From assembly GCA_023433405.1 (NCBI GenBank), contig JAEZCT010000005.1:1-16255 (forward strand): a stretch of DNA of 16,255 nt, given 5' to 3'. The translations under genes and the position numbers were made by a program. Each line of letters begins with the position of its first letter. Within the stretch, counting starts at the first letter, position 1. Source of the DNA: Bacillota bacterium. GTDB lineage: Bacteria; Bacillota; Clostridia; Oscillospirales; Ruminococcaceae. Shown piece after piece: positions 1-7,202 of this stretch. The notes below the pieces were generated by a model. That model had not been told where the DNA came from. It saw only the letters and a list, made by a program, of their open reading frames with translations, and ran no database searches.

Positions 1-110
1 TTTGGCATACACATCGCAATAAAGGTCAAAAAGGCGTTGATTGGCACTTCACTGCGGACGACGCTCGTATAAAATTGAAAAGATTATATCCTGTCATATG
101 CAACTATTAG
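1..110 (+). pseudogene. IS630-family transposase, C-terminal end (runs off the left edge)
   Basis: Reading from base 3, an open frame of 35 codons ends at TAG 108-110. Its last part contains the segment VDWHFTADDARIKLKRLYP, which matches the C-terminal signature of IS630-family DDE transposases (typically W-x-F-T-x-D-A-R-x-K-L-x-R-L-Y-P at the very end of the protein). The family moves insertion sequences by cut-and-paste into TA dinucleotides. Only the tail is in the window, so I cannot say whether the element is intact. I labelled it a remnant because the start is missing here. A hairpin with a T-run follows directly. Recognition is from the motif alone; I am fairly confident in the family. 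Confidence 0.75.
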
Positions 111-349
111 TATTAACAACATACTAGTGTTGTTTTTCTTTTATATTCCAGTAAACGCTTATTCTCAGGATATTATACTATACAAGTTACCAAAATCAAA
201 TCAATCACTGCGAAGCGAAAGAAAATATTATATACGAAATACGGATTTTTGCTTTTGCAATGGGTTTTACGCATTTCATATAGTACTTATCTATACACGA
301 CCGGATTTTATCCCGAAAAATTATTGAGACTTTTAAGGAAGGATTGTGC
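111..349. other. AT-rich intergenic region with no supported gene
   Basis: After the terminator this stretch is AT-rich. A 66-codon open frame (127-327) starts without a ribosome binding site and has no recognisable protein character, so I see no gene. Bases 260-273 (ATGGGTTTTACGCA) resemble the core of the dispersed repeat described at 1372, 9076, 9249 and 10438, with one base missing and a TTATCT further on. This could be a decayed fifth copy. Confidence 0.4.
115..140 (+). terminator. Hairpin plus T-run after the transposase end
   Basis: AACAACA (115-121) pairs with TGTTGTT (128-134) across the loop tactag and runs straight into TTTCTTTT. It lies five bases after the transposase stop, so it fits a Rho-independent terminator for that gene. 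Confidence 0.5.
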
Positions 350-382
350 TTGAATAATTTTTGCGAAACATATGATAATAAT
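350..382 (+). promoter_or_regulatory. Candidate sigma-A-type promoter for the GlsB-like gene
   Basis: TTGAAT at 350-355 is followed 18 bases later by GATAAT at 374-379, within a TGATAATAAT string. Both boxes are one or two changes from consensus, but the spacer is slightly long and the start of transcription would be very close to the coding start. No sigma-B-type boxes were evident despite the stress-linked protein family. Confidence 0.35.
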
Positions 383-401
383 TTATGAAGGAGTGATTTA
401 A

Positions 402-665
402 ATGGGTATAGTCAGTTGGATTATTATTGGCGCTCTCGCAGGTTGGATAGCCAGTATTATAACCGGTAACAACAAGGAAATGGGTGCGGGCAAAAATATC
501 CTTACCGGCATCATTGGCGCGTTTATTGGCGGCTTAATTATGAATATCCTTGGCGGAAGCGGGGTCACTGGGTTTAATCTTTGGAGCTTGTTTGTAGCAA
601 TTGTAGGCGCAGTCATTTTGCTGTTTATCATCAATGCGGTGCGGCATAAACGAATCAGGAAATAG
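402..665 (+). CDS. GlsB/YeaQ/YmgE family membrane protein (transglycosylase-associated type)
   Basis: This 87-residue protein is almost entirely hydrophobic. It begins MGIVSWIIIGALAGWIAS and carries the glycine-rich GAGKNILTGIIGAFIGG segment and a second hydrophobic half typical of the GlsB/YeaQ/YmgE family. It ends in a basic tail (residues 80-87) likely to face the cytoplasm. I count three membrane segments at roughly 3-18, 28-50 and 58-79. Members are small inner-membrane proteins often induced by stress; their biochemical role is unknown, and the old name transglycosylase-associated is not a proven activity. The start is set by GAAGGAG (388-394), a suitable distance before ATG 402. The gene appears monocistronic or followed by the 39-residue gene at 729. 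Confidence 0.85.
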   Translation: MGIVSWIIIGALAGWIASIITGNNKEMGAGKNILTGIIGAFIGGLIMNILGGSGVTGFNLWSLFVAIVGAVILLFIINAVRHKRIRK

Positions 666-666
666 T

Positions 667-693
667 CGCCGCTTGGCGGCGCTGTTCGTTTTT
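667..693 (+). terminator. Weak hairpin after the GlsB-like gene
   Basis: CGCCGC (667-672) and GCGGCG (676-681) form a six-pair GC stem with a three-base loop just after the stop codon. The T-run (689-693) is seven bases away from the stem, so termination would be partial at best. Confidence 0.35.
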
Positions 694-728
694 CAATTGA
701 ACCACAATAAATATAATAAGGTGAGCGC

Positions 729-848
729 ATGAGCAAAAGCAAGCAAAAAAAGGTCAATCTTTCGCAACGAAGCGACCAGCCACAGAAGCAAAATGATGAG
801 CATAACATGAAAAAAGAAGCGCTTGGCCCCAACACAAAACGAAAATAG
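729..848 (+). CDS. Small highly charged protein, 39 residues, unknown function
   Basis: An ATG at 729 follows AAGGTGA (718-724) at a good distance, and the frame runs 39 codons to TAG 846-848. It is immediately followed by a strong Rho-independent terminator. The product begins MSKSKQKKVNLSQRSDQPQ and is rich in Lys, Gln, Asn and Ser, with no hydrophobic stretch, so it is likely soluble and disordered. Composition resembles minor small acid-soluble spore proteins and similar tiny basic proteins of Firmicutes, but I recognise no specific family. Support comes from the binding site and terminator around it rather than homology. Confidence 0.5.
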   Translation: MSKSKQKKVNLSQRSDQPQKQNDEHNMKKEALGPNTKRK

Positions 849-851
849 ACC

Positions 852-885
852 ACAGCCTTGGCAGAGACGTCAAGGCTGTTTTTTT
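852..885 (+). terminator. Strong Rho-independent terminator
   Basis: ACAGCCTTG (852-860) pairs perfectly with CAAGGCTGT (871-879) across a ten-base loop and continues into a run of seven Ts (879-885). It ends the small gene at 729 and sits between convergent genes. It may also slow transcription from the minus-strand gene, though no good T-run lies on that side. Confidence 0.85.
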
Positions 886-898
886 GCAAATGCATGAC

Positions 899-1354
899 CT
901 AAGGCAAAGGCTTTATAAGGTAACTGCTTAGGTGCTCGGGTAGCTTGTAGCCTTTTAAATGGTGATACGCCAATAGCTCCACATTCCCCTCAGAATCAAT
1001 CGTAAATGTCGCCTCATCATCCCCAATAAAGTTATGTGCGCCTACAAACGGGTGCAGCAAAAAGGTAATGCGCATATCCATATCCGCCACATCCTCCAAC
1101 TGCTTTACCTCAACCAGATAATTGAAAACGCTTGGCTGAATGGTCAGGTACTCCTGATAGAAATCCTTGGCGGCACCGCTTAGCTCATTAATCATAAGGC
1201 TGATTAACGCCTTCTCCTCGGTGCTGTAATCCTCATAAACCGGAATCATTGCCGGAGCGGATTTCTGCGATCCCCAAAAAATCCCCAACGCCCCTGCTGC
1301 CACGAGAATTGCGCCTGCAGGGAGGATAATGTACTTATTTATTTTAAAGCGCAT
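899..1354 (-). CDS. Membrane-anchored DUF3888-like protein
   Basis: The 151-residue product starts with a short basic segment and one hydrophobic helix (about residues 9-28), so it is either an anchored or a secreted protein. The rest is a soluble extracytoplasmic domain. The segment ITFLLHPFVGAHNFIGDDEATF (about residues 95-116), with its P-F-V-G-A-H-N core and D-E-x-T-F, resembles the conserved block of DUF3888 proteins of Bacilli and Clostridia. Preceding acidic E-E-K-A-L-I-S-L-M-I also fits that domain's first helix. The function of DUF3888 is not known. The start is supported by AGAGGTGA (complement of 1358-1365) just upstream. A copy of the dispersed repeat lies 18 bases beyond the start, pointing away from the gene. 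Confidence 0.65.
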   Translation of the reverse strand: MRFKINKYIILPAGAILVAAGALGIFWGSQKSAPAMIPVYEDYSTEEKALISLMINELSGAAKDFYQEYLTIQPSVFNYLVEVKQLEDVADMDMRITFLLHPFVGAHNFIGDDEATFTIDSEGNVELLAYHHLKGYKLPEHLSSYLIKPLP

Positions 1355-1371
1355 AGGTCACCTCTTATATT

Positions 1372-1436
1372 CATATCCGACAAAAAAGTCATAAACCTTG
1401 GCATATGGGTTTTTACATGGATTTTTATTTGCTTAC
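1372..1436 (+). repeat. Dispersed intergenic repeat, copy 1
   Basis: This copy contains ATATCCGA (1373-1380) and the core ATATGGGTTTTTACATGG (1403-1420), followed by TTTTTATTTGC. It aligns with the copies at 9076, 9249 (inverted) and 10438. The central part between CCGA and the core is shorter than in copies 3 and 4. Boundaries are approximate, being set by hand alignment. Confidence 0.5.
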
Positions 1437-1675
1437 TTTGAAGAAATTAGCATTGACATGACTGTGTAAATAATACCAAATTAAACCCCCTCCTGTAAAG
1501 CGTAGGTTGTCTTTTTTTGAAAATGATTCTGGATAGCGCTAGAAAACATTCATACAAGATGATATAATTAGCTTGCCGCTTGCAGATTATTCGCGGTTTT
1601 TCGGGCATACACGCCCTTTTGATTCTTAATATTTTGCACAACAACGGAACACGGCAGCAACAGGGAGGGTAAGGG
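1437..1675. other. Intergenic region before the 139-residue membrane protein
   Basis: Together with the repeat this fills 320 bases between divergent genes. Small open frames on the minus strand (1447-1644, 1568-1792) have no binding site and no protein-like composition. The only signals I see are the candidate promoter at 1563-1568 and the ribosome binding site GGAGG at 1664-1668. Confidence 0.4.
1560..1568 (+). promoter_or_regulatory. Extended -10 promoter element
   Basis: TGATATAAT (1560-1568) is a perfect -10 hexamer with an upstream TGn extension. No good -35 box lies 16-18 bases upstream (best is TAGAAA), which is common for extended -10 promoters. It would give a leader of about 100 bases before the start at 1676. 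Confidence 0.5.
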
Positions 1676-2095
1676 ATGGCGGCAGGGCTTAAAAAGCTTC
1701 AGAATACAACGGACCGGAAGCAGCGACTCAGTACGGCAGGCAAGGTTTTGCTGGCGGTTCTTGCGTTGGCATGTGTTGTTGCCATCATTCATGTTGTATC
1801 GTGCTCGGTCAAGTCAAATAAAGAAAAGGTTCTTGCGCAGCCGGTATATGACACAGTAGGGCATAGCATTCTGGTGTGCCAGGGAATAATGGGAAAGGAA
1901 GCGCTGTCCGATTATATCAAGGAAATTAAACTGGCCGAAACCGTTCAGGGCAAGGTAGAGGCAGCTCAAGCTATGCTTGCGTATGTGTCGCGCCAGAATA
2001 TAGCCAATCGTAGCCGGAGAGACGAGCTTAGCGAAGCAAGCAACCGGATTACGGAGGCTTACGAAGCCTATCAGGAGCAAAAATCGGTCAGATAA
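1676..2095 (+). CDS. Single-pass membrane protein of unknown function
   Basis: The 139-residue product has a basic N-terminus (GLKKLQNTTDRKQRL), one membrane helix at about residues 23-42 (KVLLAVLALACVVAIIHVV), and a C-terminal soluble domain of about 95 residues. That domain is rich in Ala, Glu and Lys and looks helical, possibly coiled coil at 75-135. The positive-inside rule places it outside the membrane. I recognise no family. GGAGG at 1664-1668 lies seven bases before ATG 1676, and an extended -10 promoter lies about 110 bases upstream. The gap to the esterase gene is 80 bases with no obvious terminator, so the two may be co-transcribed, but the sequence does not suggest a shared function. 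Confidence 0.65.
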   Translation: MAAGLKKLQNTTDRKQRLSTAGKVLLAVLALACVVAIIHVVSCSVKSNKEKVLAQPVYDTVGHSILVCQGIMGKEALSDYIKEIKLAETVQGKVEAAQAMLAYVSRQNIANRSRRDELSEASNRITEAYEAYQEQKSVR

Positions 2096-2175
2096 TCCAC
2101 GGAAGTTGAATGTTTTTGGATTTATTCAGGTAGCAATAAATAAACTATGGCGATAATAGAAAGGATATGAGTCAA

Positions 2176-4056
2176 ATGCTCCGTAACGAGCTTACACTAC
2201 CCAGGTTTTTTAGCAATGGCATGGTTTTGCAGCGCAACCAATCAATACGCATTTGGGGCTTTGCCGCCCCGAACCAGCCAGTGGAGATCACCTTTCTAGG
2301 CAAGACCCAGAATACGGCCGCGGATTCCCAGGGAAACTGGAGCCTTACACTGCCGCCGCATCCTCACGGCGGACCGTACCGCATGGAGGTAACGGCGGAA
2401 AAAACAATTTTAATACAGGATGTATGGATCGGCGAAGTATGGGTTTTTTCGGGGCAATCCAACATGGGAGTGCCTATGTTCCGTGTGGGCGAGCTGTACG
2501 AGCAGGATGTCGATTACGCCTACAACCCTCAGATACGCATATTTACCGCTCCTTGCAGGTACATCTACAATGCACCAAAGGACGATCTTGAGGCTGGTCA
2601 ATGGGAGTTTGCTACCTCTGAGACTGTTTTGCATATGAGCGCGGTTTCCTATTACTTTGCGCGGTCAATCTTTGAGCGCTACCATGTTCCCGTTGGTATC
2701 TTAAACGTAAGTGTGGGCGGTTCCCACGCAGAATCCTGGATGAGCGAGGAGGCGCTGCAAAGCTATCCCGATATGCTTGCCAAGATAGAAGCCCTGCGGG
2801 ATAACGCAGACCGTGACCGGCTGCTCGCCCAAAGCGACAAGGCGGCTCTGCGCTGGCAGGTGGAGCTGGACGGCGCCGATTTAGGGCTGCTCGCTAACAA
2901 AAGGTGGAGCGAGGAGCAGTGTGACGACAGCGGTTGGAATACCATGGTGTTGCCGGGGTACTGGAAGGATACGGCGCTTGACGACCTGCACGGCGCGGTG
3001 TGGTTCCGTCGTGAGTTCTACATTCCCGACGAATATGCGGGTGCCGCGGCCAAGCTGACGATGGGACGCATTGTGGATAACGATGCCGTCTACGTAAACG
3101 GGATCCTGGTGGGCTCCACCGAGTATCAGTATCCCCCCAGACGCTATGCCATCCCAGCCAGTATCCTAAAAGCGGGGAAAAACACCATTGCCGTTCGGGT
3201 AGTCAATTTTGAGGGTAACGGCGGCTTTGCTACCGGTAAAAGCTATGAGATTAGTTTTCAGAATAAATACACCGTACCTCTTGCGGGGGAGTGGAAATAC
3301 CGCGTGGGAGCCACCTCACAGCCCATGCCGGAGCGGCTGCAGCTCTTTCATTACCCGCTTGGACTTTACAACGGAATGCTTGCGCCCATCATCGGCTATA
3401 CCATAAAAGGCTTTTCGTGGTATCAGGGTGAATCCAACACCCACACCCCCCATAACTATCAGGAACTGATGTGTCGCTTGATTACCGAGTGGCGGCAGCG
3501 CTGGGGTTTGGGAGAGCTACCCTTTTTGATAGTTCAGCTTCCAAACTTTTTGGAGCCGGATAGCGCCGTAAAGGAGGGCTGGTGTCAGCTCCGCGAGCAG
3601 CAGCGCAAAGCCCTTGCCCTGCCAAATACCGCGATGGCAGTCACCATCGATGTTGGCGAGTGGCACGACCTTCACCCGCTTAACAAAAAGGCGGTTGGCG
3701 CACGCCTTGCGCTGCTTGCCCGCCGGTATGCGTATGGGGAGGAGCTAATCTGCAGCGGACCTCTGCCAAGGGCTGTGGCGCGAAAGGGCAGTGCCCTGAT
3801 TATTGCCTTTGACGAAGAGTGCGGCGGATTGGCAACCTCTGACGGCGCACCTCCACGGATGTTTGAGCTCGCGGGCGCGGACGGACACTTTACACCTGCC
3901 GTCGCTCAGGTTTTAGACAGCTTGCATGTAAGGGTGGTAAGTGAAGGAGTGCCCGAACCCGCGGCGGTGCGCTACGCGTGGAGGGATGCCCCCGAGGAGG
4001 CAAACCTTTGCGGCATAGGCGGCTTGCCCGCGTCCCCCTTTTGCGAAGGGGTATAG
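2176..4056 (+). CDS. Sialate O-acetylesterase-like SGNH hydrolase (SASA family)
   Basis: This protein likely removes O-acetyl groups from sialic acid or another acetylated glycan. Numbering from the ATG at 2167, the nucleophile block is VFSGQSNM (Ser98), followed by the VSVGGSHAESWMS block (181-193), the FSWYQGESN block (416-424) and the C-terminal DLHPLNKKAVG with Asp501 and His503. These are the catalytic landmarks of the SASA/DUF303 family. Residues about 225-365 between the two catalytic halves look like an inserted beta-sandwich of the galactose-binding type (WFRREFYIP, NDAVYVNGILVG, NTIAVRVVN), a known arrangement in this family. No signal peptide is visible, so the enzyme is probably cytoplasmic and acts on imported sugars or oligosaccharides. 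AAGGA (2161-2165) sits one base from ATG 2167 but ten from ATG 2176, so I chose 2176. No transporter or sialic acid catabolic genes are adjacent. Confidence 0.88.
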   Translation: MLRNELTLPRFFSNGMVLQRNQSIRIWGFAAPNQPVEITFLGKTQNTAADSQGNWSLTLPPHPHGGPYRMEVTAEKTILIQDVWIGEVWVFSGQSNMGVPMFRVGELYEQDVDYAYNPQIRIFTAPCRYIYNAPKDDLEAGQWEFATSETVLHMSAVSYYFARSIFERYHVPVGILNVSVGGSHAESWMSEEALQSYPDMLAKIEALRDNADRDRLLAQSDKAALRWQVELDGADLGLLANKRWSEEQCDDSGWNTMVLPGYWKDTALDDLHGAVWFRREFYIPDEYAGAAAKLTMGRIVDNDAVYVNGILVGSTEYQYPPRRYAIPASILKAGKNTIAVRVVNFEGNGGFATGKSYEISFQNKYTVPLAGEWKYRVGATSQPMPERLQLFHYPLGLYNGMLAPIIGYTIKGFSWYQGESNTHTPHNYQELMCRLITEWRQRWGLGELPFLIVQLPNFLEPDSAVKEGWCQLREQQRKALALPNTAMAVTIDVGEWHDLHPLNKKAVGARLALLARRYAYGEELICSGPLPRAVARKGSALIIAFDEECGGLATSDGAPPRMFELAGADGHFTPAVAQVLDSLHVRVVSEGVPEPAAVRYAWRDAPEEANLCGIGGLPASPFCEGV

Positions 4057-4118
4057 GCGCAAATGCTGTATATATTTGGTTTCGTTTCAGCAGACGGTAT
4101 CTCTGCGCCTCCCTTTTT
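4055..4118 (+). terminator. Two-level hairpin with T-run after the esterase gene
   Basis: AGGCGCA (4055-4061), overlapping the stop codon, pairs with TGCGCCT (4104-4110), and inside it TGCTG (4064-4068) pairs with CAGCA (4088-4092). CCC and TTTTT (4114-4118) follow. The long interrupted stem makes this only a moderate candidate. Confidence 0.45.
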
Positions 4119-4222
4119 AACAGACATGCTGTTGCCTTTTGAGGTGTAACATTTATCGGCTAAGATTATACTGGAAATTTTCACTTACTGTTTTTCGTTT
4201 TTAAATCGGTAAATATAATTAG

Positions 4223-4270
4223 AAACAGGCATTCTCTTAGAATTATCTGAGTGGATGCCTGTTTGTGTTT
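4223..4270 (+). terminator. Terminator-like hairpin
   Basis: AAACAGGCAT (4223-4232) pairs perfectly with ATGCCTGTTT (4255-4264), extended by a G-T and a C-G pair, across a loop of about 18 bases. The 3' side continues GTGTTT. It lies between the esterase and lipoprotein genes and could act as a second terminator or insulate the AT-rich gene downstream. Confidence 0.55.
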
Positions 4271-4320
4271 GTACAGTAGCAGAATAAAACTTAGAATTTA
4301 TGAAAACAACCAAATAATTA

Positions 4321-4329
4321 TGCTATAAT
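4321..4329 (+). promoter_or_regulatory. Extended -10 promoter for the lipoprotein gene
   Basis: TGCTATAAT (4321-4329) is a consensus -10 box with a TGn extension. The best -35 match is TGAAAA at 4301-4306 with a 17-base spacer. Transcription would begin near 4336, about 42 bases before the TTG start. Confidence 0.6.
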
Positions 4330-4377
4330 TGCTTATGTCAGGTTTCATTATAAAGGTACGATTGGAGTGCTTGCTTT

Positions 4378-5133
4378 TTGAAAAAAATAATTCTTTTCAT
4401 TTTGTGTTTTGCATCAATAACCCTCTCAGGATGCAAAGCAATAGATTTTCAATCAGAGCAACTATCTACAAAATTATCATCCAACGGTTCAAGCGATGTT
4501 GATAATAATGCCCTATGGCAGGACCTCCCCAAGGAATTTGACATAAATGATTTGAAAGCCGTCAGTAAGGCTTTTATTGATCCTCTTAAGCCTGCCGGAT
4601 ATCCGTGGTTTTATTCGTGGGACGGTATGAGGGAAATTGATTCAAATGATTACATCTCTATCCTTTCCTATTACAATTATTTAAATCTTCCATTGGACTC
4701 TGATCGATACAAGGAACCTTATGTTGATGCCAAACTTGTGGAGGAAGAAGTTTTTAAACGCTTTGGAATTGAAAAAGAATATTTGCGTACATCACAGTTA
4801 TATAATCCCGAAAGTAATACCTATCTTTTTTTAGTCGGCGGGGGAGGTCCGGACAGGTTTGTGGTTAGTTCATTTAAAAAAGATGGTAAGATTATTACTA
4901 TTAAACTTTCATATCACTATTTATCAAATACAATACAACCAAATTTAATAAACTCGTTTTTACCGAATAATCAGCAAAGTGCTTTGGATTACGGCTATAG
5001 TAGCGGGTTTCTATTTTCATTTGGCAATCTTTATGCAGAACTCAGCTATGACGAAAGCTCATTTCGATATATATCATATAAATTATATGACGAAAAATTT
5101 GCACGTCATGATTCTATAAAAGTGGCTTCGTAG
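4378..5133 (+). CDS. Secreted lipoprotein of unknown function
   Basis: The 251-residue product begins with a classic lipoprotein signal: two lysines, a hydrophobic core, and the lipobox LSGC with the lipidated cysteine at residue 19. It is therefore expected to be anchored on the outer face of the cytoplasmic membrane. The mature part is polar and tyrosine-rich, with a glycine cluster VGGGGPDRF (about residues 153-161) and a C-terminal half that looks beta-rich. I recognise no domain. The start is TTG at 4378, supported by GGAG at 4364-4367 ten bases upstream and by the signal peptide beginning exactly there. The gene is visibly richer in A and T than its neighbours and sits alone between terminator-like elements, which suggests separate acquisition, although lipoproteins also drift in composition. 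Confidence 0.7.
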   Translation: MKKIILFILCFASITLSGCKAIDFQSEQLSTKLSSNGSSDVDNNALWQDLPKEFDINDLKAVSKAFIDPLKPAGYPWFYSWDGMREIDSNDYISILSYYNYLNLPLDSDRYKEPYVDAKLVEEEVFKRFGIEKEYLRTSQLYNPESNTYLFLVGGGGPDRFVVSSFKKDGKIITIKLSYHYLSNTIQPNLINSFLPNNQQSALDYGYSSGFLFSFGNLYAELSYDESSFRYISYKLYDEKFARHDSIKVAS

Positions 5134-5140
5134 ACAGGCA

Positions 5141-5220
5141 AACCGCTCACATCCTCACCGACACAACCCTTGCCGCCCCCACTCAGCCGCTCCCGCTCTC
5201 ACAATATTCACAATACTAAC
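5141..5220 (+). promoter_or_regulatory. C-rich, G-poor leader between lipoprotein and uup (possible Rho site)
   Basis: By direct count this 80-base stretch has 38 C and 7 G. Such a long unstructured cytosine-rich, guanine-poor segment just after a stop codon is the textbook composition of a Rho utilisation site, and no hairpin terminator is present for the lipoprotein gene. The function is inferred only from composition. Confidence 0.35.
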
Positions 5221-5259
5221 ATATTCGCATACTCGTAATTAGGATAAGAGGAGAATACC

Positions 5260-7086
5260 ATGCTTATAGCCGGAGAAAAATTGTCAAAGCAATACGGCGA
5301 GGTGCCGCTCTTGAATAACTGCTCGCTGTTTATGAATGAGGGAGAGAAAATAGGGGTGATAGGCCGCAATGGCGCGGGAAAATCCACGCTGCTCAAGCTG
5401 CTGGCGGGCAAAGAGCAGCCTGACGCTGGCACAGTAACACTTCGCAGCGGCGTTCACATTGGCTATTTGCCACAAATACCACCCGTTACCGACGCAAATA
5501 CCATACTGGAGCAGGTGTTGCAGGATACAACAGCATGCGGCATCCGCGCGGAGGATTACGAGGCAAAGCAGATGCTGAACAAGCTGGGGCTTTTTGACCC
5601 CAATGTTGTTGTCGGCACCCTCTCCGGTGGTCAGAAGAAGCGGGTGGCACTTGCAAGTGTCCTGCTATCCCGCTGTGAACTTCTCATTTTGGATGAGCCT
5701 ACCAACCATCTGGATGATGAGATGATTCGATGGCTGGAGGGCTGGCTGACCAGGTACAAGGGAGCTTTGCTTATGGTGACACACGACCGCTACTTTTTGG
5801 ACCGGATTGTGACGAAGATTGTGGAGGTACACCGGGCGGAGCTGTACCTGTATGAGTGCAATTATTCCAAATATCTGGAGCTTCGCGCTAAACGTGAGGA
5901 GATGGAAGCCGGTACCGAGAGGAAACGCCAAAGCCTGCTTAGAAAGGAGCTTTCCTGGATGCAGCAGGGGGCCAAGGCCCGGGGCACCAAAAGCCGCTCA
6001 AGGATAGAGCGCTTTGAACAAATGGAAGCGCAGGCCGTGCCGACTGAGGTGCAGAAGCTGGATATTCAGTCCGTTTCCACCCGCCTGGGAAAGAAAATAA
6101 TTGAGCTTCGAGGCATAACCAAGGGGTATGGGGGGCGGATTCTGGTCAAGGACTTCGACCAGTTCATCGCCCGGGACGCCCGTATCGGCATTGTCGGCCC
6201 CAACGGATGCGGTAAGTCAACACTACTGAAAATGATTGCGGGTCAGCTCCAGCCTGATAGTGGGGAGATTGTTGTGGGCGACACGGTTCAAATCGGATAC
6301 TTTGCCCAGGACTGCGGGGAGATGGATTCCAGTCAGCGGGTGATTGACTATGTAAGGGGCTTTGGTGAAACAGTCAAGACAAACGACGGCATACTATCGG
6401 CATCCCAGATGCTGGAACGGTTTTTGTTTCCCGGCGATCTGCAATGGAATACGATTTCTCGGCTGTCAGGGGGAGAGCGCCGCAGACTCTACCTGCTCAG
6501 TGTACTGATGACGGCACCCAATATTCTCCTTCTCGATGAGCCGACCAACGACCTGGATATAGATACGCTGATGCTGCTGGAGGAGTATATTGAGGGATTT
6601 TCAGGCGCGGTTCTCCTAATCTCCCACGACCGCTACTTCTTGGATAAAACCACCGATCATATACTTGAATTTCAGGGTGATGGTCATATTCAAAAGTATC
6701 TGGGAGGGTACTCGGAATATCTGAGCCAACGTCTGTCTGATTCAAACGGACAACAGCCGGATAGGTTAGAAAGAGAGCAAACCAAGTCCAAAAATGAAGG
6801 TGTGAGTGAAAACGAAAGCCGAAGCCTCCCCGTCAGGCAGGTAAAGGTTCGCTTTACCTATAAAGAACAGCGCGAGTATGACGAAATTGACGATGTAGTT
6901 GAGAAACTGGAGCGGGAAAAGTCAGACATAGAGAAGGAAATTGCACAATCCGCCAGTGATTTTAAAGAGTTGCAGCGATTGCTTTCACTTAAGGAGCAGG
7001 TTGAGCAACAGTTGGAGGAAAAAACAGAACGCTGGCTCTACCTCAACGAATTGGCAAGCAAGATTGCCCAGCAATCGCAAGCCTGA
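5260..7086 (+). CDS. uup: Uup-type ABC-F ATPase
   Basis: The protein has two complete nucleotide-binding domains on one chain and no membrane segments, the hallmark of ABC-F proteins, which act on ribosomes rather than in transport. Domain 1 has Walker A GRNGAGKST (35-43), signature LSGGQ (121-125) and Walker B LILDEPTNHLD (142-152). Domain 2 has Walker A GPNGCGKST (313-321), LSGGE (402-406) and LLLDEPTNDLD (423-433). The inter-domain linker contains WMQQGAKARGTKSRSRIERF, close to the Uup/YdiF subgroup, and residues about 530-600 form a charged coiled coil, as in the Uup C-terminal domain. At 608 residues it is near the usual 620-640. AGAGGAG (5246-5252) precedes ATG 5260. Uup affects transposon excision and ribosome-associated processes in Escherichia coli; an antibiotic-resistance ABC-F is less likely given the coiled-coil tail. 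Confidence 0.9.
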   Translation: MLIAGEKLSKQYGEVPLLNNCSLFMNEGEKIGVIGRNGAGKSTLLKLLAGKEQPDAGTVTLRSGVHIGYLPQIPPVTDANTILEQVLQDTTACGIRAEDYEAKQMLNKLGLFDPNVVVGTLSGGQKKRVALASVLLSRCELLILDEPTNHLDDEMIRWLEGWLTRYKGALLMVTHDRYFLDRIVTKIVEVHRAELYLYECNYSKYLELRAKREEMEAGTERKRQSLLRKELSWMQQGAKARGTKSRSRIERFEQMEAQAVPTEVQKLDIQSVSTRLGKKIIELRGITKGYGGRILVKDFDQFIARDARIGIVGPNGCGKSTLLKMIAGQLQPDSGEIVVGDTVQIGYFAQDCGEMDSSQRVIDYVRGFGETVKTNDGILSASQMLERFLFPGDLQWNTISRLSGGERRRLYLLSVLMTAPNILLLDEPTNDLDIDTLMLLEEYIEGFSGAVLLISHDRYFLDKTTDHILEFQGDGHIQKYLGGYSEYLSQRLSDSNGQQPDRLEREQTKSKNEGVSENESRSLPVRQVKVRFTYKEQREYDEIDDVVEKLEREKSDIEKEIAQSASDFKELQRLLSLKEQVEQQLEEKTERWLYLNELASKIAQQSQA

Positions 7087-7202
7087 CCGGAAGGATTGCG
7101 GTGCCGCTGTCTTTTAGTAATAGCCCCGATCGTTTCGGCTTGGCTACGTCTTATTTTATAACATGTTGCACCTTGCCAAGAAACTGATAAGCAAAACTTC
7201 TA

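Noticed and set aside
127..327. 66-codon plus-strand frame after the transposase end
   Set aside because: It starts inside the terminator hairpin, has no binding site and an AT-rich random-looking product.
398..895. 165-codon minus-strand open frame over the GlsB-like and 39-residue genes
   Set aside because: It is antisense to a recognised family protein and would run through a strong terminator; no ribosome binding site.
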